Positions 38,482-48,600 of a stretch of 64,000 nt of DNA are shown here, in pieces (position 1 is the stretch's first letter; every line of letters begins with the position of its first letter). The notes under the pieces are model-generated. The model was not told where the DNA came from and did not search any database. It worked only from the letters and a program-made list of their open reading frames with translations. Made by a program: the position numbers and the translations under genes. The stretch is taken from assembly GCF_000743945.1 (NCBI RefSeq), contig NZ_CP009238.1, positions 558,001-622,000 of the forward strand, given 5' to 3'. Source of the DNA: Basilea psittacipulmonis DSM 24701. GTDB taxonomy: Bacteria; Pseudomonadota; Gammaproteobacteria; Burkholderiales; Burkholderiaceae_B.

Positions 38482-38847
38482 ATGTCAGTAGTACAAGAAT
38501 CAAATTTACAAGAAGTTCCTCCCAGTATTGTGTTTACAGAGGCAGCAGCCGAGAAAGTTCGCGACTTGTTGATCGATGAGGGTAATCCTGATTTACGTTT
38601 ACGTGTATTCGTGCAAGGTGGCGGATGTTCGGGTTTCCAATACGGTTTTACATTTGATGAAACTGTGAACGAAGACGATACAAAGATTGAAAAAAATGGT
38701 GTTGAGTTATTAGTTGACCCAATGAGTTTTCAATATTTAGTCGGTGCTGAAATCGATTATAAAGAGGACATTGAGGGTTCTCAGTTTGTTATTCGTAACC
38801 CTAATGCAAGCACGACATGCGGATGCGGAAGTTCTTTTAGTGTTTAA
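38482..38847 (+). CDS. erpA: Iron-sulfur cluster insertion protein ErpA
   Basis: A 121-residue A-type Fe-S carrier with the three conserved cysteines C49 ([10 protein letters not shown]), C113 and C115 (TTCGCGSSF). It hands [4Fe-4S] clusters to apoenzymes. Rank as ErpA rather than IscA rests on the [17 protein letters not shown] pattern and on the neighbourhood with argC and anmK, which I recall from Bordetella-type genomes. AGGAG precedes the ATG. Confidence 0.92.
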   Translation: MSVVQESNLQEVPPSIVFTEAAAEKVRDLLIDEGNPDLRLRVFVQGGGCSGFQYGFTFDETVNEDDTKIEKNGVELLVDPMSFQYLVGAEIDYKEDIEGSQFVIRNPNASTTCGCGSSFSV

Positions 38848-38867
38848 TTGAATAACGGTATTGATAA

Positions 38868-38893
38868 AGGCAGTGCATCGGCACTGCTTTTTT
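38868..38893 (+). terminator. Terminator after erpA
   Basis: GCAGTGC (38870-38876) pairs with GCACTGC (38881-38887) over a 4-nt loop, followed by six T. Confidence 0.92.
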
Positions 38894-38926
38894 CTTGTCA
38901 AAATCTCAGAAATACACTATAGTGCT

Positions 38927-39290
38927 ACAGAAAACGTGTTTATAAACCTGACGGTGTAAATCTGTCAACACAAAGGTTCCACAGAAAACGTGGTTATGAA
39001 TCGGATAGTGTAAGCTAGTTAACACAAAGGTTCCACAGAAAACGTGGTTGTGAGTCGCATAGTGTAAGTTAGTCAACACAAAGGTTCCACAGAAAACGTG
39101 GTTGTGAATCGGATAGTGTAAGCTAGTCAACACAAAGGTTCTACAGAAAACGCGGTTGTGAATCGGATAGTGTAAGCTAGTCAACACAAAGGTTCCACAG
39201 AAAACGCGGTTGTGAATCGGATAGTGTAAGCTAGTCAACACAAAGGTTTTACAGAAAACGTGTTTACAAACCTGACGCGGTGAACTCGTA
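38927..39290. repeat. 54-bp tandem repeat, six full copies and one partial
   Basis: Units starting ACAGAAAACG lie at 38927, 38981, 39035, 39089, 39143, 39197 and 39251, with an exact 54-bp period. Inner copies share GTGAATCGGATAGTGTAAGC, while the first and last share TTTA(T/C)AAACCTGACG instead, as expected if the array grew from its middle. Because 54 is divisible by three, the minus strand stays open for 111 codons, but there is no ribosome site. Confidence 0.95.
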
Positions 39291-39331
39291 AATACAAGGG
39301 TTTTACTAAAAAATACAAGGGTTTTACTAAA
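39291..39331. repeat. Two short 21-bp tandem repeats
   Basis: AATACAAGGGTTTTACTAAA occurs at 39291-39310 and 39312-39331, directly after the 54-bp array and before the anmK leader. Confidence 0.85.
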
Positions 39332-39401
39332 ATATCGCTATCAATATAATGATGTCATGAGGCCAAAGGTTGGGCAAATATATCTCAAAGGAAGATGAGT
39401 C

Positions 39402-40556
39402 ATGAATAAGCAGGCTTACTACATGGGGATGATGAGTGGTACGAGTACTGACGGTATTGATGGGGTGCTGGTTAGTATATCGGGAAAATACGATCAGGAT
39501 CTCAAGCTAAAGTGTTTGGCTCATGAATATGTGAAGATTGACGATGAATGGCGTGATATTTTGTTGTCCTTGAATGTTAGCGGTGATAATGAATTAGAAA
39601 AAGCGGCTTTGGCGAGCATTCATTTGGGCAAACTTCATGTAGCTTTGATAAATCGATTGTTAGAAAAATCATCCTTAACTCCATCATCCATTACGGCGGT
39701 GGGCGTGCATGGACAAACCGTAAGACATCGCCCCGATTTGGGTTACACCATTCAGTTAAATGCACCAGCCTATATCGCCCAACACAGCGGTATTAACGTG
39801 GTAGCTGATTTTCGCAGTGCCGATGTTGCCTTACAAGGCCAAGGTGCTCCTTTTGCTCCTTTGTTCCATCATATGATTTTTTCGGGAAGTAACGAAGAAT
39901 CAGAAATGGTCTTGAATTTGGGAGGCATCGCTAATGTTTCAGTTTATCCACGTGGCATGGCTCAAAAAGACTGTTATGGCTATGATACAGGCCCTGCTAA
40001 TATGCTTTTAGATGCTTGGATTCAAAAGGTATTAGCTCAGCCCTATGATGAAGCGGGACAATGGGGATCAAAAGGACAGGTAAATGACGCATTACTGAAC
40101 TTTTTGTATCAAAGAGAACCTTGGTTTGAGTTGACTGCACCAAAATCGACAGGCCGCGATCAGTTTAATTTAGCTTGGTTAGAACAAGCGTTGGTGGACT
40201 TTTCAGAAGAAGTGGCGGATGTGGATGTTATGGCTACGTTGTATGGATTAACCGCTTATTCCATCATGCGATCGCTTCAATATCAAGGCATACAAAAAGG
40301 GCGTTTATTGATTTGTGGCGGTGGTGCAAAAAATCCTTTATTGGTCCAATACATTAAGCAATACAGTGAAAAACTATCTTTGCAGTTATCGATTCAAACA
40401 TCGGATGAAATAGGAATCCCTTCCCATGTGATTGAAGCGGCAGGATTTGCTTATTTGGCTTATTTGCATATGGAGAAAATACCTGTTGACACAAGAAAAT
40501 TAACAGGTGCTTTGCATCCTTATATTTTAGGAGCCTTCTATCCAGGATTTTTGTGA
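39402..40556 (+). CDS. anmK: Anhydro-N-acetylmuramic acid kinase
   Basis: A 384-residue sugar kinase of murein recycling, which phosphorylates and opens 1,6-anhydro-MurNAc. The N-terminal phosphate loop GMMSGTSTDGID (9-20), the HGQTVRH motif (catalytic Asp region) and the second ATP-binding segment LNLGGIANVS are present. AAGGAAGATGAGTC precedes the ATG. It is 30 bp before tyrS. In some relatives an M23 peptidase gene stands between these two; none does here. Confidence 0.93.
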   Translation: MNKQAYYMGMMSGTSTDGIDGVLVSISGKYDQDLKLKCLAHEYVKIDDEWRDILLSLNVSGDNELEKAALASIHLGKLHVALINRLLEKSSLTPSSITAVGVHGQTVRHRPDLGYTIQLNAPAYIAQHSGINVVADFRSADVALQGQGAPFAPLFHHMIFSGSNEESEMVLNLGGIANVSVYPRGMAQKDCYGYDTGPANMLLDAWIQKVLAQPYDEAGQWGSKGQVNDALLNFLYQREPWFELTAPKSTGRDQFNLAWLEQALVDFSEEVADVDVMATLYGLTAYSIMRSLQYQGIQKGRLLICGGGAKNPLLVQYIKQYSEKLSLQLSIQTSDEIGIPSHVIEAAGFAYLAYLHMEKIPVDTRKLTGALHPYILGAFYPGFL

Positions 40557-40586
40557 TAGTATAGAGAACATATTTTATTTTTATCG

Positions 40587-41822
40587 ATGAAAAAAATGTC
40601 AAATACTCAAGAAATAGAACTTACACCTCAAGTGAACAAAGCATTAGCCATTATTAAACGTGGTTGCGATGAATTATTAGTTGAATCAGAATTTATCAAA
40701 AAACTGATAAAAAGTGAGCAAACAGGTGTGCCATTGAAAATTAAATTGGGCTTGGATCCCACTGCACCCGATATTCACTTAGGTCACACGGTCGTATTGA
40801 ATAAAATGCGTCAGTTGCAGGATTTGGGACACGAAGTCATCTTCTTGATTGGTGATTTTACAGCCATGATTGGCGATCCTAGCGGTCGAAATGTGACACG
40901 TCCTCCGCTTACGGCAGAACAAGTCAAAGAAAATGCAAAGACTTATTATGAACAGGCTAGCAAAATTCTAGATCCTAAACGCACGACCATTCGTTATAAC
41001 TCAGAATGGTGTGATGAATTGGGTACACGTGGTCTAATTCAGCTAGCGTCGCGTTACACCGTGGCACGTATGATAGAACGTGATGATTTTACGAAACGTT
41101 TTAAATCCAACACGCCTATTTCGGTTCATGAGTTTTTATATCCTTTGCTTCAAGGTTATGATTCTGTCGTGTTAAAGGCCGATCTTGAGCTAGGAGGTAC
41201 CGATCAGAAGTTTAATTTATTGGTGGGTCGTGAATTACAAAAAGAATACGGATTAGAACCTCAGTGTGTTTTGACGATGCCTTTGTTAGTGGGATTGGAC
41301 GGTGTTGAGAAAATGTCCAAATCTAAAAATAACTACATTGGGATCGATGAAAGTCCAGATGATATGTTTGGCAAAATCATGTCGATTTCAGATGAATTGA
41401 TGTGGCGTTATTATGAGCTGTTGTCATTTAGAAGCGATGAAGAAATCGCTACCTTTAAACAAGACGTTCAGGCTGGACGTAATCCTCGAGACATTAAAGT
41501 CTTATTAGCTCGTGAAATTATTGCCCGTTTTCATAGTGAACAAGCGGCACAGCAAGCCCAAGAGAATTTTGAAGCTCGTTTTAGAGATGGTGCTATTCCA
41601 GATGAGATGCCAGAATTTTCTTTTGATCAAGGATTATCGGTATTGAAATTACTGCGTGAAACAGGCTTATGTGCATCAGGTTCAGAAGCGTCTCGACAAG
41701 TAGAACAAGGTGGTGTGCGGGTCGATAGCGAGAAAGTATCTGATAAAAATCTAGTGTTGGATTCGGGAACGTATGTTATTCAGGTAGGAAAACGTAAATT
41801 TGCCCGCGTCACATTAAAGTAA
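40587..41822 (+). CDS. tyrS: Tyrosyl-tRNA synthetase
   Basis: A 411-residue class I aminoacyl-tRNA synthetase. The HIGH-type motif is HLGH (64-67) and the second is KMSKS (242-246); an S4 RNA-binding domain forms the C-terminus. It belongs to the TyrZ-like branch ([18 protein letters not shown]) common in betaproteobacteria. A start at the internal ATG (40596) is also possible. Confidence 0.96.
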   Translation: MKKMSNTQEIELTPQVNKALAIIKRGCDELLVESEFIKKLIKSEQTGVPLKIKLGLDPTAPDIHLGHTVVLNKMRQLQDLGHEVIFLIGDFTAMIGDPSGRNVTRPPLTAEQVKENAKTYYEQASKILDPKRTTIRYNSEWCDELGTRGLIQLASRYTVARMIERDDFTKRFKSNTPISVHEFLYPLLQGYDSVVLKADLELGGTDQKFNLLVGRELQKEYGLEPQCVLTMPLLVGLDGVEKMSKSKNNYIGIDESPDDMFGKIMSISDELMWRYYELLSFRSDEEIATFKQDVQAGRNPRDIKVLLAREIIARFHSEQAAQQAQENFEARFRDGAIPDEMPEFSFDQGLSVLKLLRETGLCASGSEASRQVEQGGVRVDSEKVSDKNLVLDSGTYVIQVGKRKFARVTLK

Positions 41823-41836
41823 TAGGGGAGACCAAG

Positions 41837-42484
41837 ATGAAATTAAGTAGTCAAGCGATTCAAGATGGAAAAAGAATTGATCCTGTCTATGCGTTTTGTC
41901 GTTTAGAACAGACAGAAATGACGTTGTCCGACAATATTAGTCCAGACTTGAGTTGGTCAGACGTTCCTGCGGGTACACTGTCTTTTGCTGTGGTGGTGCA
42001 TGATCCTGATGCGCCTAGCGTGGCAGATGATGTGAATCAAACAGACAAGGTGATTCCAGAGGATTTTCCACGAGCTGATTTTTACCATTTATTGATATGG
42101 GATATACCAAAAGAAGTCACAGAATTACCCAAAGGTGCATTATCTAATGGTATCGTGAATCGAGGAAAATCTGATGACTACTTAAAACAAGGTTCTTCAA
42201 CGGATTTGCAGGGTGCCAAATTAGGCGTGAATGACTATACGGCGTGGTTTAAAGGTGATGAATCGATGCAGGGAAATTATTTTTCTTACGATGGTCCTTG
42301 TCCGCCGTTTAATGATGAACGTGTACATCGTTATTATTTTACGGTTTATGCGTTAAGTGTAGAGACTTTGAATTTAACTGAAAAAGCGGTGACTGGGCCA
42401 CAGCTTTTATCAGCCATAAAACCATATGTATTAGGCCAGGCTACCTTAGTAGGCACCTATACATTAAATGCCCGATTAGCTTAA
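41837..42484 (+). CDS. YbhB/YbcL-type PEBP-family protein
   Basis: A 215-residue cytosolic protein of the phosphatidylethanolamine-binding fold: [10 protein letters not shown] (53-62) and the [18 protein letters not shown] segment form the ligand pocket. In most YbhB proteins the second motif reads GPCPPH; here Phe replaces His. The biochemical role is unknown for the bacterial family. It sits between tyrS and glyA with 14 and 16 bp gaps, so probably cotranscribed. Confidence 0.87.
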   Translation: MKLSSQAIQDGKRIDPVYAFCRLEQTEMTLSDNISPDLSWSDVPAGTLSFAVVVHDPDAPSVADDVNQTDKVIPEDFPRADFYHLLIWDIPKEVTELPKGALSNGIVNRGKSDDYLKQGSSTDLQGAKLGVNDYTAWFKGDESMQGNYFSYDGPCPPFNDERVHRYYFTVYALSVETLNLTEKAVTGPQLLSAIKPYVLGQATLVGTYTLNARLA

Positions 42485-42500
42485 CTTTAAAGGAGTAGGT

Positions 42501-43745
42501 ATGTTTGACAATACAAGTTTGGCGGATTTTGATCCTGATTTATTTCAGGCTATTGAGAATGAACGTAAGCGACAAGAAGAACATTTGGAATTGATTGCTT
42601 CGGAAAACTACACCAGTCCTCGTGTGATGCAAGCACAAGGAACGATTTTGACGAACAAATATGCGGAAGGATACCCTGGAAAACGCTATTATGGTGGCTG
42701 TGAGCATATTGATGTGGTGGAACAGTTAGCCATCGATCGTTTGAAGAAAATTTTCGGTGCAGAAGCAGCAAACGTACAGCCTAACTCAGGTTCTCAAGCA
42801 AACCAAGCAGTATATTTAGCGGTATTGAAACCGGGCGATACGGCTTTGGGACTTGATTTGGGACATGGTGGTCATTTGACACATGGTGCTAAAGTAAGTT
42901 CTTCAGGAAAGTTATATAACTTTATTTCTTACGGTTTAAATGAGAAAGAAGAATTAGATTATGAACAGGTTGAGCGTTTGACCAAAGAACACCATCCAAA
43001 ACTAATTGTGGCAGGTGCTTCGTCTTATTCTTTGCGTATTGATTTTGAACGTTTGGCACGCATTGCACATGAAAACGGTGCTTTGTTAATGGTTGATATT
43101 GCTCACTATGCAGGCTTGGTAGCAGGTGGCCAATACCCTAACCCAGTTCCTCATGCGGATTTTGTGACTTCAACGACTCATAAATCTTTGCGTGGTCCTC
43201 GTGGTGGGGTCATTATGATGAAAGCCGAATATGAAAAAATCATCAATTCAGCGGTATTCCCTGGCTTGCAAGGTGGTCCTTTAGAACATGTGATCGCGGC
43301 CAAAGCGGTAGCATTCAAAGAAGCGTTATCACCTGAGTTTAAAGAATATGCTGCCCAAGTGATCAAGAATGCACAGGTGATGTGTGAAACATTGATTAAA
43401 CGTGGCTTTAGAGTGATTTCTGGTCGCACTGAATCGCATATGATGTTAATTGATTTAAGAAACAAAAACATCACAGGTAAAGATGCTGAAGCGGTATTAG
43501 GTCAGGCTAATATTACGATTAACAAAAACGCTATTCCAAACGACCCCGCTAGTCCGTTTGTTACCAGCGGTATTCGTTTAGGAACGAGTGCGATTACCAC
43601 ACGTGGGTTTAAAGAAGCTGAGGCTGAATTAACCGCGAATCTTGTGGCGGATGTGATTGAGAACCCTCATGATCCTGCAACGATTGAAGCGGTGAAAAAT
43701 AAGGTATTAGAACTAACAAAACGTTTACCTGTTTACAGTAAATAA
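42501..43745 (+). CDS. glyA: Serine hydroxymethyltransferase
   Basis: A 414-residue PLP enzyme converting serine and tetrahydrofolate to glycine and methylene-THF. K228 in [13 protein letters not shown] is the PLP lysine; [16 protein letters not shown] and the [13 protein letters not shown] segment are also typical. AAAGGAG sets the start. nrdR, a frequent downstream neighbour in betaproteobacteria, is not here; a terminator and repeats follow. Confidence 0.97.
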   Translation: MFDNTSLADFDPDLFQAIENERKRQEEHLELIASENYTSPRVMQAQGTILTNKYAEGYPGKRYYGGCEHIDVVEQLAIDRLKKIFGAEAANVQPNSGSQANQAVYLAVLKPGDTALGLDLGHGGHLTHGAKVSSSGKLYNFISYGLNEKEELDYEQVERLTKEHHPKLIVAGASSYSLRIDFERLARIAHENGALLMVDIAHYAGLVAGGQYPNPVPHADFVTSTTHKSLRGPRGGVIMMKAEYEKIINSAVFPGLQGGPLEHVIAAKAVAFKEALSPEFKEYAAQVIKNAQVMCETLIKRGFRVISGRTESHMMLIDLRNKNITGKDAEAVLGQANITINKNAIPNDPASPFVTSGIRLGTSAITTRGFKEAEAELTANLVADVIENPHDPATIEAVKNKVLELTKRLPVYSK

Positions 43746-43781
43746 GCTTCATCGTTCAATTCCCTTAATTTGATTAACGAC

Positions 43782-43823
43782 AAAATAGCAAGCAGACCTT
43801 GATGTTTGTTTGCTATTTTTTTT
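43782..43823. terminator. Strong terminator after glyA
   Basis: A 16-bp stem from AAAATAGCAAGCAGAC (43782-43797) to GTTTGTTTGCTATTTT, with two G-T pairs, a short loop, then further T. The A-run before the stem would give T on the other strand, so it may work both ways. Confidence 0.9.
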
Positions 43824-43904
43824 GTTCAAAAAATACGGCCATGAATAAGCGTTTAAGAAATGGTATGAGAACACCCACATCTTGTTAATTGTTGTAACAA
43901 CTAG

Positions 43905-44080
43905 GGCGAATCGTTGACAAAGATTTAGTGAGGGCAAAACAGAGTCTGGATCATGAGCAAAATCATGGTAATGAATCAGACAGAAAGTTAGGGCAAGAGT
44001 GAAGTAGAGTCTGGATCATGAACAAAATCGTGGTAATAAGCTTGACAAGGATTTAGGGCAAGAGCGAAGTAGGGCAAACA
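43905..44080. repeat. Imperfect 65-bp tandem repeats between glyA and mgtE
   Basis: AGAGTCTGGATCATGA at 43941 and 44006, and TAGGGCAAGAG(T/C)GAAGTAG at 43990 and 44052, define about two and a half units of 65 bp. No coding potential. They lie between convergent genes. Confidence 0.85.
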
Positions 44081-44144
44081 TAGCGTGGGTAGAACGCTAG
44101 GAATGAGATCAGACGTGTTTTTTGATTAGCAATATCTGCTTTGG

Positions 44145-45599
44145 TTAAAGCAAGAAAACAGTGGCTAAACCTAGGAATAATAAGAATCCTAAAGCATCGG
44201 TGCCAAAAGTCAGTAATACAGAGGAGCCAATGGCAGGGTCTTTTCCAAAATGAAAACGAATAAGAGGAATTAAAATACCCAGAATACACCCCAACAGCAT
44301 ATTGCCAATCAAAGCAACGGCCATAACCAAGCCAATGTTCAGTTCTCCCGAGAATATCCATGCAAAAACCGTTGCGATGCTGCCGCCGATAAGTCCCACG
44401 ATTAAGGTTACTTTGATTTCACGAGCTAGCATACGAAAAACGGTGGATTTTGAAATACTATGATCATCGGCAATCGCACGGATAACAAGGGCCATCGTTT
44501 GGTTGCCAGAATTTCCACCAATTCCTGCCACAATGGACATGAGAAAGGCCAATATGACGATTTGATTAACGGTGCTTTCAAACTGTGCCGCTACAATAGA
44601 TGCACAAGAAGCGGTCAGTAAATTAAATAATAGCCAAGGGGAACGCTTTTTTATCCCGTGAATAACAGGTGCATAAATGTCTTCATTGGTTAAACCTGCA
44701 CGAGATAAACTTTCTTCATCAGAATCCTCACGAATCACATCGACGACTTCTGCCACGGTAATGCGTCCAATTAATCGATTTTGTTTATCGACAACAGGGG
44801 CGGAAATAAAGTCATAACGTTCAAAAGCAGAGGCGGCATCGGCATCTTTATCATTTGGATTAAACGCCAAAAAGTCTTTGTGCATCACATCGTGAACGAT
44901 AACCTCTGGCATATTCGTCAGTAATTGAGCAATACTGAGTGTGCCTTGTAAACGTTCGTCACGATCCACGACAAAGATTTTATCAGTATGATCAGGCAGT
45001 TCAGGTAAACGTCTGAGGTAACGCAATACAACTTCTAGACTAACATCCTCACGAACCCTTACCATATCAAAGTCCATCATGGCTCCTACGCTGCCTTCTG
45101 CGTAACCCATAGCGGCCAATAATTGGCTTCTTTGTTTTTCGGTTAAGCCACGTTGAACCTCCGCGACAACGTCATCGGGCAGGTCGTGAACAATATCAGC
45201 TAATTCGTCAGCATCAAGATTGTGAGCGGTCTCAATCAAGTCAGTGCGACTCATATTTGAGATCAGTTCTTCCCTTAACCAATCATCGACTTCGAGTAAT
45301 ACATCCCCTGTGATCTCAGGATCAATCAAACGCCAAAGTGTTTCACGATTTGAGGCAGATTGGTTTTGAAGGATTTCTGCAATATCGGCAGGATGGGTGT
45401 CGTTAATGACATCTTTTAAGGTGTCAAGATAATGCGTGGGTTCATCAAGTTGTGGTTCGTGGGTTTCTTCACACAGATCATCGTGTTTATTGAGCAAATA
45501 TTCAACGCGTTCAATAAGCAAATGCAGATCTTCACTGTCGAGGCAACGTTCGCGATCGATATGAATCTTCTTGTCGTGGATATTTAACTCAATAGCCAT
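44145..45599 (-). CDS. mgtE: Magnesium transporter MgtE
   Basis: A 484-residue Mg2+ channel. A cytosolic N domain (50-190) and a CBS pair (about 195-315, with VVDRDERLQGTLS and APVVDKQNRLIGRIT) sense Mg2+. Five C-terminal spans follow, with the pore signature GIGGNSGNQTMALVIRA. It ends 9 bp upstream of nothing else in its operon; suhB precedes it by 8 bp, so suhB-mgtE form one transcript. Confidence 0.95.
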   Translation of the reverse strand: MAIELNIHDKKIHIDRERCLDSEDLHLLIERVEYLLNKHDDLCEETHEPQLDEPTHYLDTLKDVINDTHPADIAEILQNQSASNRETLWRLIDPEITGDVLLEVDDWLREELISNMSRTDLIETAHNLDADELADIVHDLPDDVVAEVQRGLTEKQRSQLLAAMGYAEGSVGAMMDFDMVRVREDVSLEVVLRYLRRLPELPDHTDKIFVVDRDERLQGTLSIAQLLTNMPEVIVHDVMHKDFLAFNPNDKDADAASAFERYDFISAPVVDKQNRLIGRITVAEVVDVIREDSDEESLSRAGLTNEDIYAPVIHGIKKRSPWLLFNLLTASCASIVAAQFESTVNQIVILAFLMSIVAGIGGNSGNQTMALVIRAIADDHSISKSTVFRMLAREIKVTLIVGLIGGSIATVFAWIFSGELNIGLVMAVALIGNMLLGCILGILIPLIRFHFGKDPAIGSSVLLTFGTDALGFLLFLGLATVFLL

Positions 45600-45607
45600 A
45601 ATCGTTT

Positions 45608-46468
45608 TTAAATATGAAAGTCTTGATGAAGATGTGGCGTTAGCATCGCTTTGAATTCATCGAAAATAAAGGCATTGGATGCAATGACATATCCTTTTTC
45701 AGGCCATGATTGATGTCCTAATAAATCTTCGGCTATCCCGCCAGCCTCACGAACTAATAACGTTCCTGCTGCAACATCCCAAGGTGCTAAAGCCATTTCC
45801 CAATAAGCATCATAGCGTCCACAGGCGACCCAAGCCAGATCCAAAGCGGCTGATCCTAAACGACGAACGCCTCTTGTTTTATGAATGGCATCATTTAACA
45901 TGGGCATGTATTGTTCTTCAAAAGAGAAATCTCTAAAGGGCATGCCTGTTCCCACAATGGAATCAGCCAAGATACGTGCATCGCTACACTGGATATTGTG
46001 TCCGTTTAACTGGGTGCCACCCATATAACTAGCGGTGAACATTTCTTCACGACAAGGATCATAGACAACAGAAACGACAGGTGTTGCTTTTTGGATAGGT
46101 GGCATATCAGCAAATAATTTTGTGCCAGGATGAGCGATAAGCCCTAAAGACACTGCGTATTGGGGAATGGCGTGAAGATAGTTGGTAGTGCCATCTAATG
46201 GGTCGATATACCAAGTAGCAGGGCCTACGAATTTAGAAGAGCCTGATTCTTCAGCAATAATGCTAAATTCGGGTGTCTCACTACTTAAAATAGCAATAAT
46301 CTCGGCTTCGGCTTCTCGGTCAGCCTGAGAAACTAGGTCATTTTGAGACTTTTTGTCGATAATCAGTTGTTGTCGATCATTAGCATAAGCTTGTAGAATT
46401 GTGGCAGCGGCTTTCGCTGCTTTGATGCCAGCATTTAAAGCTCTGCTAAAATTAAAGGATGAAGTCAT
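45608..46468 (-). CDS. suhB: Inositol-1-monophosphatase family protein SuhB
   Basis: A 286-residue Mg-dependent phosphatase. Metal ligands appear in order: E73/E74 (IAEES), D89 and D92 in DPLDGTTNY, and the late WDVAAGTLLVREAGG. SuhB also binds NusA and supports rRNA antitermination in E. coli; whether it does so here cannot be read from the sequence. Divergent from the MnmC-like gene across 61 bp. Confidence 0.92.
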   Translation of the reverse strand: MTSSFNFSRALNAGIKAAKAAATILQAYANDRQQLIIDKKSQNDLVSQADREAEAEIIAILSSETPEFSIIAEESGSSKFVGPATWYIDPLDGTTNYLHAIPQYAVSLGLIAHPGTKLFADMPPIQKATPVVSVVYDPCREEMFTASYMGGTQLNGHNIQCSDARILADSIVGTGMPFRDFSFEEQYMPMLNDAIHKTRGVRRLGSAALDLAWVACGRYDAYWEMALAPWDVAAGTLLVREAGGIAEDLLGHQSWPEKGYVIASNAFIFDEFKAMLTPHLHQDFHI

Positions 46469-46529
46469 TGAAGTGATCCCATTTATTAATAAATTTGATT
46501 TGAATTATAACCTGTAACAGGACAACGAT

Positions 46530-47726
46530 ATGATTAATCCCGTGAATTCGTCGTACCAAAGCATCAAGTCTCAAGATGACAAAAAAATAGTAGTAGTGGG
46601 AGGTGGCTTAGCTGGGGCCAGTATTGCTCGTTCGATTGCAGAACGAGGACAAAAGGTCTTGGTCATCGATCCACTTTATATATTGGGTGCTTCAGTGGCT
46701 CAAACAGGTCATTTGGCAGCGGCGATGACACCATTGATCGCAGCGGGAACTGATCAACGTGCAGCGATTAACCAATTTGCATTTGAGTTCACTTACAAAA
46801 AATGGCAGGAATGGTTAAGTTCAGACACGGTGAATGCTTGCGGTACCTTAAAACGAGCATTAGAGACGGGGAGCCAAAAAAACTTATTAAAAGCGGCACA
46901 TAAGCTTCAAGATCCAAATATTGAGATAGTATCAGCAGAAAACGCAAGTCAGATCGCAAAGATAAAAATTGATGAAAGCTGTGTTTGGTTCAAAAAAGCC
47001 TGTTTAGTGAAGCTAGATCAGTTAGTATCAGAACTTATCGAACATCCAGCTATTGAAAGGTTATGCACTAAAGTGAATCGTATTGAACGGTCTGCCGATA
47101 AATGGATATTGAAACTAGATGAAGATTGGCAATCAGATAATGAAACGGTATGGTCTGAAATAAACGCGGATGTTGTAGTGTTAGCGAATTCTATTGGTGT
47201 CAAAACATTATTAATGGACAGTGGTTTGCTAAACGAAAAAGACTACCCTAAATTAAGTCAATTACATGCTTTGGGAGGCCAAGTCTTTTTTGTGGAACAG
47301 TCCGATTATGCAGGACCTGAGTGTATCGTTTCTGGATCGGGCTATGTATTGCCTGCTGTTGATGGAAAAGTAGTGTTGGGTAGTTCGTATCAACATGATG
47401 AAGTTGAACCTACGGTGACACTGGCTGAACAAAAACGTATCTTAGCAAAGATGCCTAATGAGGTACAAGAAAAAATAACGTTTCATGTACTGGATCCTAA
47501 TATTGAAACGCCACGTTCGGCTTGGTCGGGTACCAGACCTGTTGTTCCAGGTAGAACACCTGTGATTGGCGAATTGCCGACCGCAAAAGGTATATATCTT
47601 GCCACGGCCTATGCCTCACATGGGTTGAGCTGGTCTGGATTAGGAGCTGAGATTATCGCAGGGATGATATTTGGAGAAGCATTACCCTTAGAGGAAGAAG
47701 CACTAAAGTTTCTCGCAGTAAGATAA
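46530..47726 (+). CDS. FAD-dependent oxidoreductase, MnmC C-domain-like
   Basis: A 398-residue D-amino-acid-oxidase-fold flavoprotein. It has dinucleotide site [17 protein letters not shown] (24-40) with the distal acidic residue in VLVIDP, then [10 protein letters not shown]. The C-terminus reads [17 protein letters not shown] and [18 protein letters not shown]. These two segments are typical of the oxidase half of MnmC, which finishes mnm5s2U34 in tRNA. The methyltransferase half is missing, so it is a stand-alone form. The exact substrate is inference. Confidence 0.7.
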   Translation: MINPVNSSYQSIKSQDDKKIVVVGGGLAGASIARSIAERGQKVLVIDPLYILGASVAQTGHLAAAMTPLIAAGTDQRAAINQFAFEFTYKKWQEWLSSDTVNACGTLKRALETGSQKNLLKAAHKLQDPNIEIVSAENASQIAKIKIDESCVWFKKACLVKLDQLVSELIEHPAIERLCTKVNRIERSADKWILKLDEDWQSDNETVWSEINADVVVLANSIGVKTLLMDSGLLNEKDYPKLSQLHALGGQVFFVEQSDYAGPECIVSGSGYVLPAVDGKVVLGSSYQHDEVEPTVTLAEQKRILAKMPNEVQEKITFHVLDPNIETPRSAWSGTRPVVPGRTPVIGELPTAKGIYLATAYASHGLSWSGLGAEIIAGMIFGEALPLEEEALKFLAVR

Positions 47727-47731
47727 TGTAT

Positions 47732-47809
<78 letters not shown>

Positions 47810-47914
47810 CAAAAAAACATATTCTATCAGTTTTTCTTCTTACTCGCAATGATTTAATCAAGATAATATATTCAAGACAAAGTGTTACAATGCTTCTTTT
47901 TCTTGAGGTACATC

Positions 47915-48502
47915 ATGATTTGGACAGAAATGGAATCATTTTTAGTATCCTGTGGTGGTATATTTTTAGCGGAATTAGGGGATAAAACACAACTATTGTG
48001 TTTATTATTGGCGGTTAAATTTAAAAGAACTTGGCCAATTATTTTAGGCATTACGTTTGCAACCTTAGTAAATCATGGATTAGCTGGATGGGTGGGGCAT
48101 TTGTTGTCACAGTACATTCATCAAGATATTTTGGCATGGATAGTGGGCTTAGGCTTTATCGCGATGGGGATTTGGATGCTGATCCCTGATAAAGAGCCTG
48201 ATACTGAACTGGATACGCACGTCTCCACTAAAAGTTTTTTCAAAATATTTGTCACCGCAGCGTTTGTGTTTTTTATGGCTGAGATGGGCGACAAAACACA
48301 GCTGGCAACAGTGGCCATGGCAGCACGTTATGACTCGGTCTTATTAGTGGTGATGGGAACAACATTAGGAATGCTTTTGGCTGATATTCCTGCCGTTTTT
48401 GTGGGACAAAAATTGGCCCATATTTTACCCATGAAACTGATTCATTTTATTGCTGCCTTGCTTTTTATTGCACTCGGTATCGCAAGCTTGTTTTTTGTTT
48501 AA
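47915..48502 (+). CDS. GDT1/TMEM165-family cation transporter (MneA-like)
   Basis: A 195-residue membrane protein with two UPF0016 repeats, each centred on E-x-G-D-K-T: AELGDKTQ (19-26) and AEMGDKTQ (122-129), and six hydrophobic spans. Bacterial members export Mn2+; eukaryotic ones move Mn2+/Ca2+. GAGG sits before the ATG at 47915; the earlier GTG (47882) has none. The leader after the tRNA is about 100 nt, too short for a recognisable yybP-ykoY riboswitch. Confidence 0.85.
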   Translation: MIWTEMESFLVSCGGIFLAELGDKTQLLCLLLAVKFKRTWPIILGITFATLVNHGLAGWVGHLLSQYIHQDILAWIVGLGFIAMGIWMLIPDKEPDTELDTHVSTKSFFKIFVTAAFVFFMAEMGDKTQLATVAMAARYDSVLLVVMGTTLGMLLADIPAVFVGQKLAHILPMKLIHFIAALLFIALGIASLFFV

Positions 48503-48600
48503 GTCGTGATATAAAAAGCGTTGAAAATAGGCCTTTTTAAAGCTGTTTGGCATGATGTTAAAATGGCGTGAGTATCAAAAAATATCGAATGGATGATAAG

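Noticed and set aside
38906..39241. Minus-strand open frame of 111 codons with 18-residue repeats
   Set aside because: It is the translation of the 54-bp array; it has no ribosome site, and the period being a multiple of three explains why it stays open.
38927..39290. 54-bp array as a CRISPR
   Set aside because: The whole unit is conserved; there is no alternation of constant repeat and unique spacer, and no cas genes are near.
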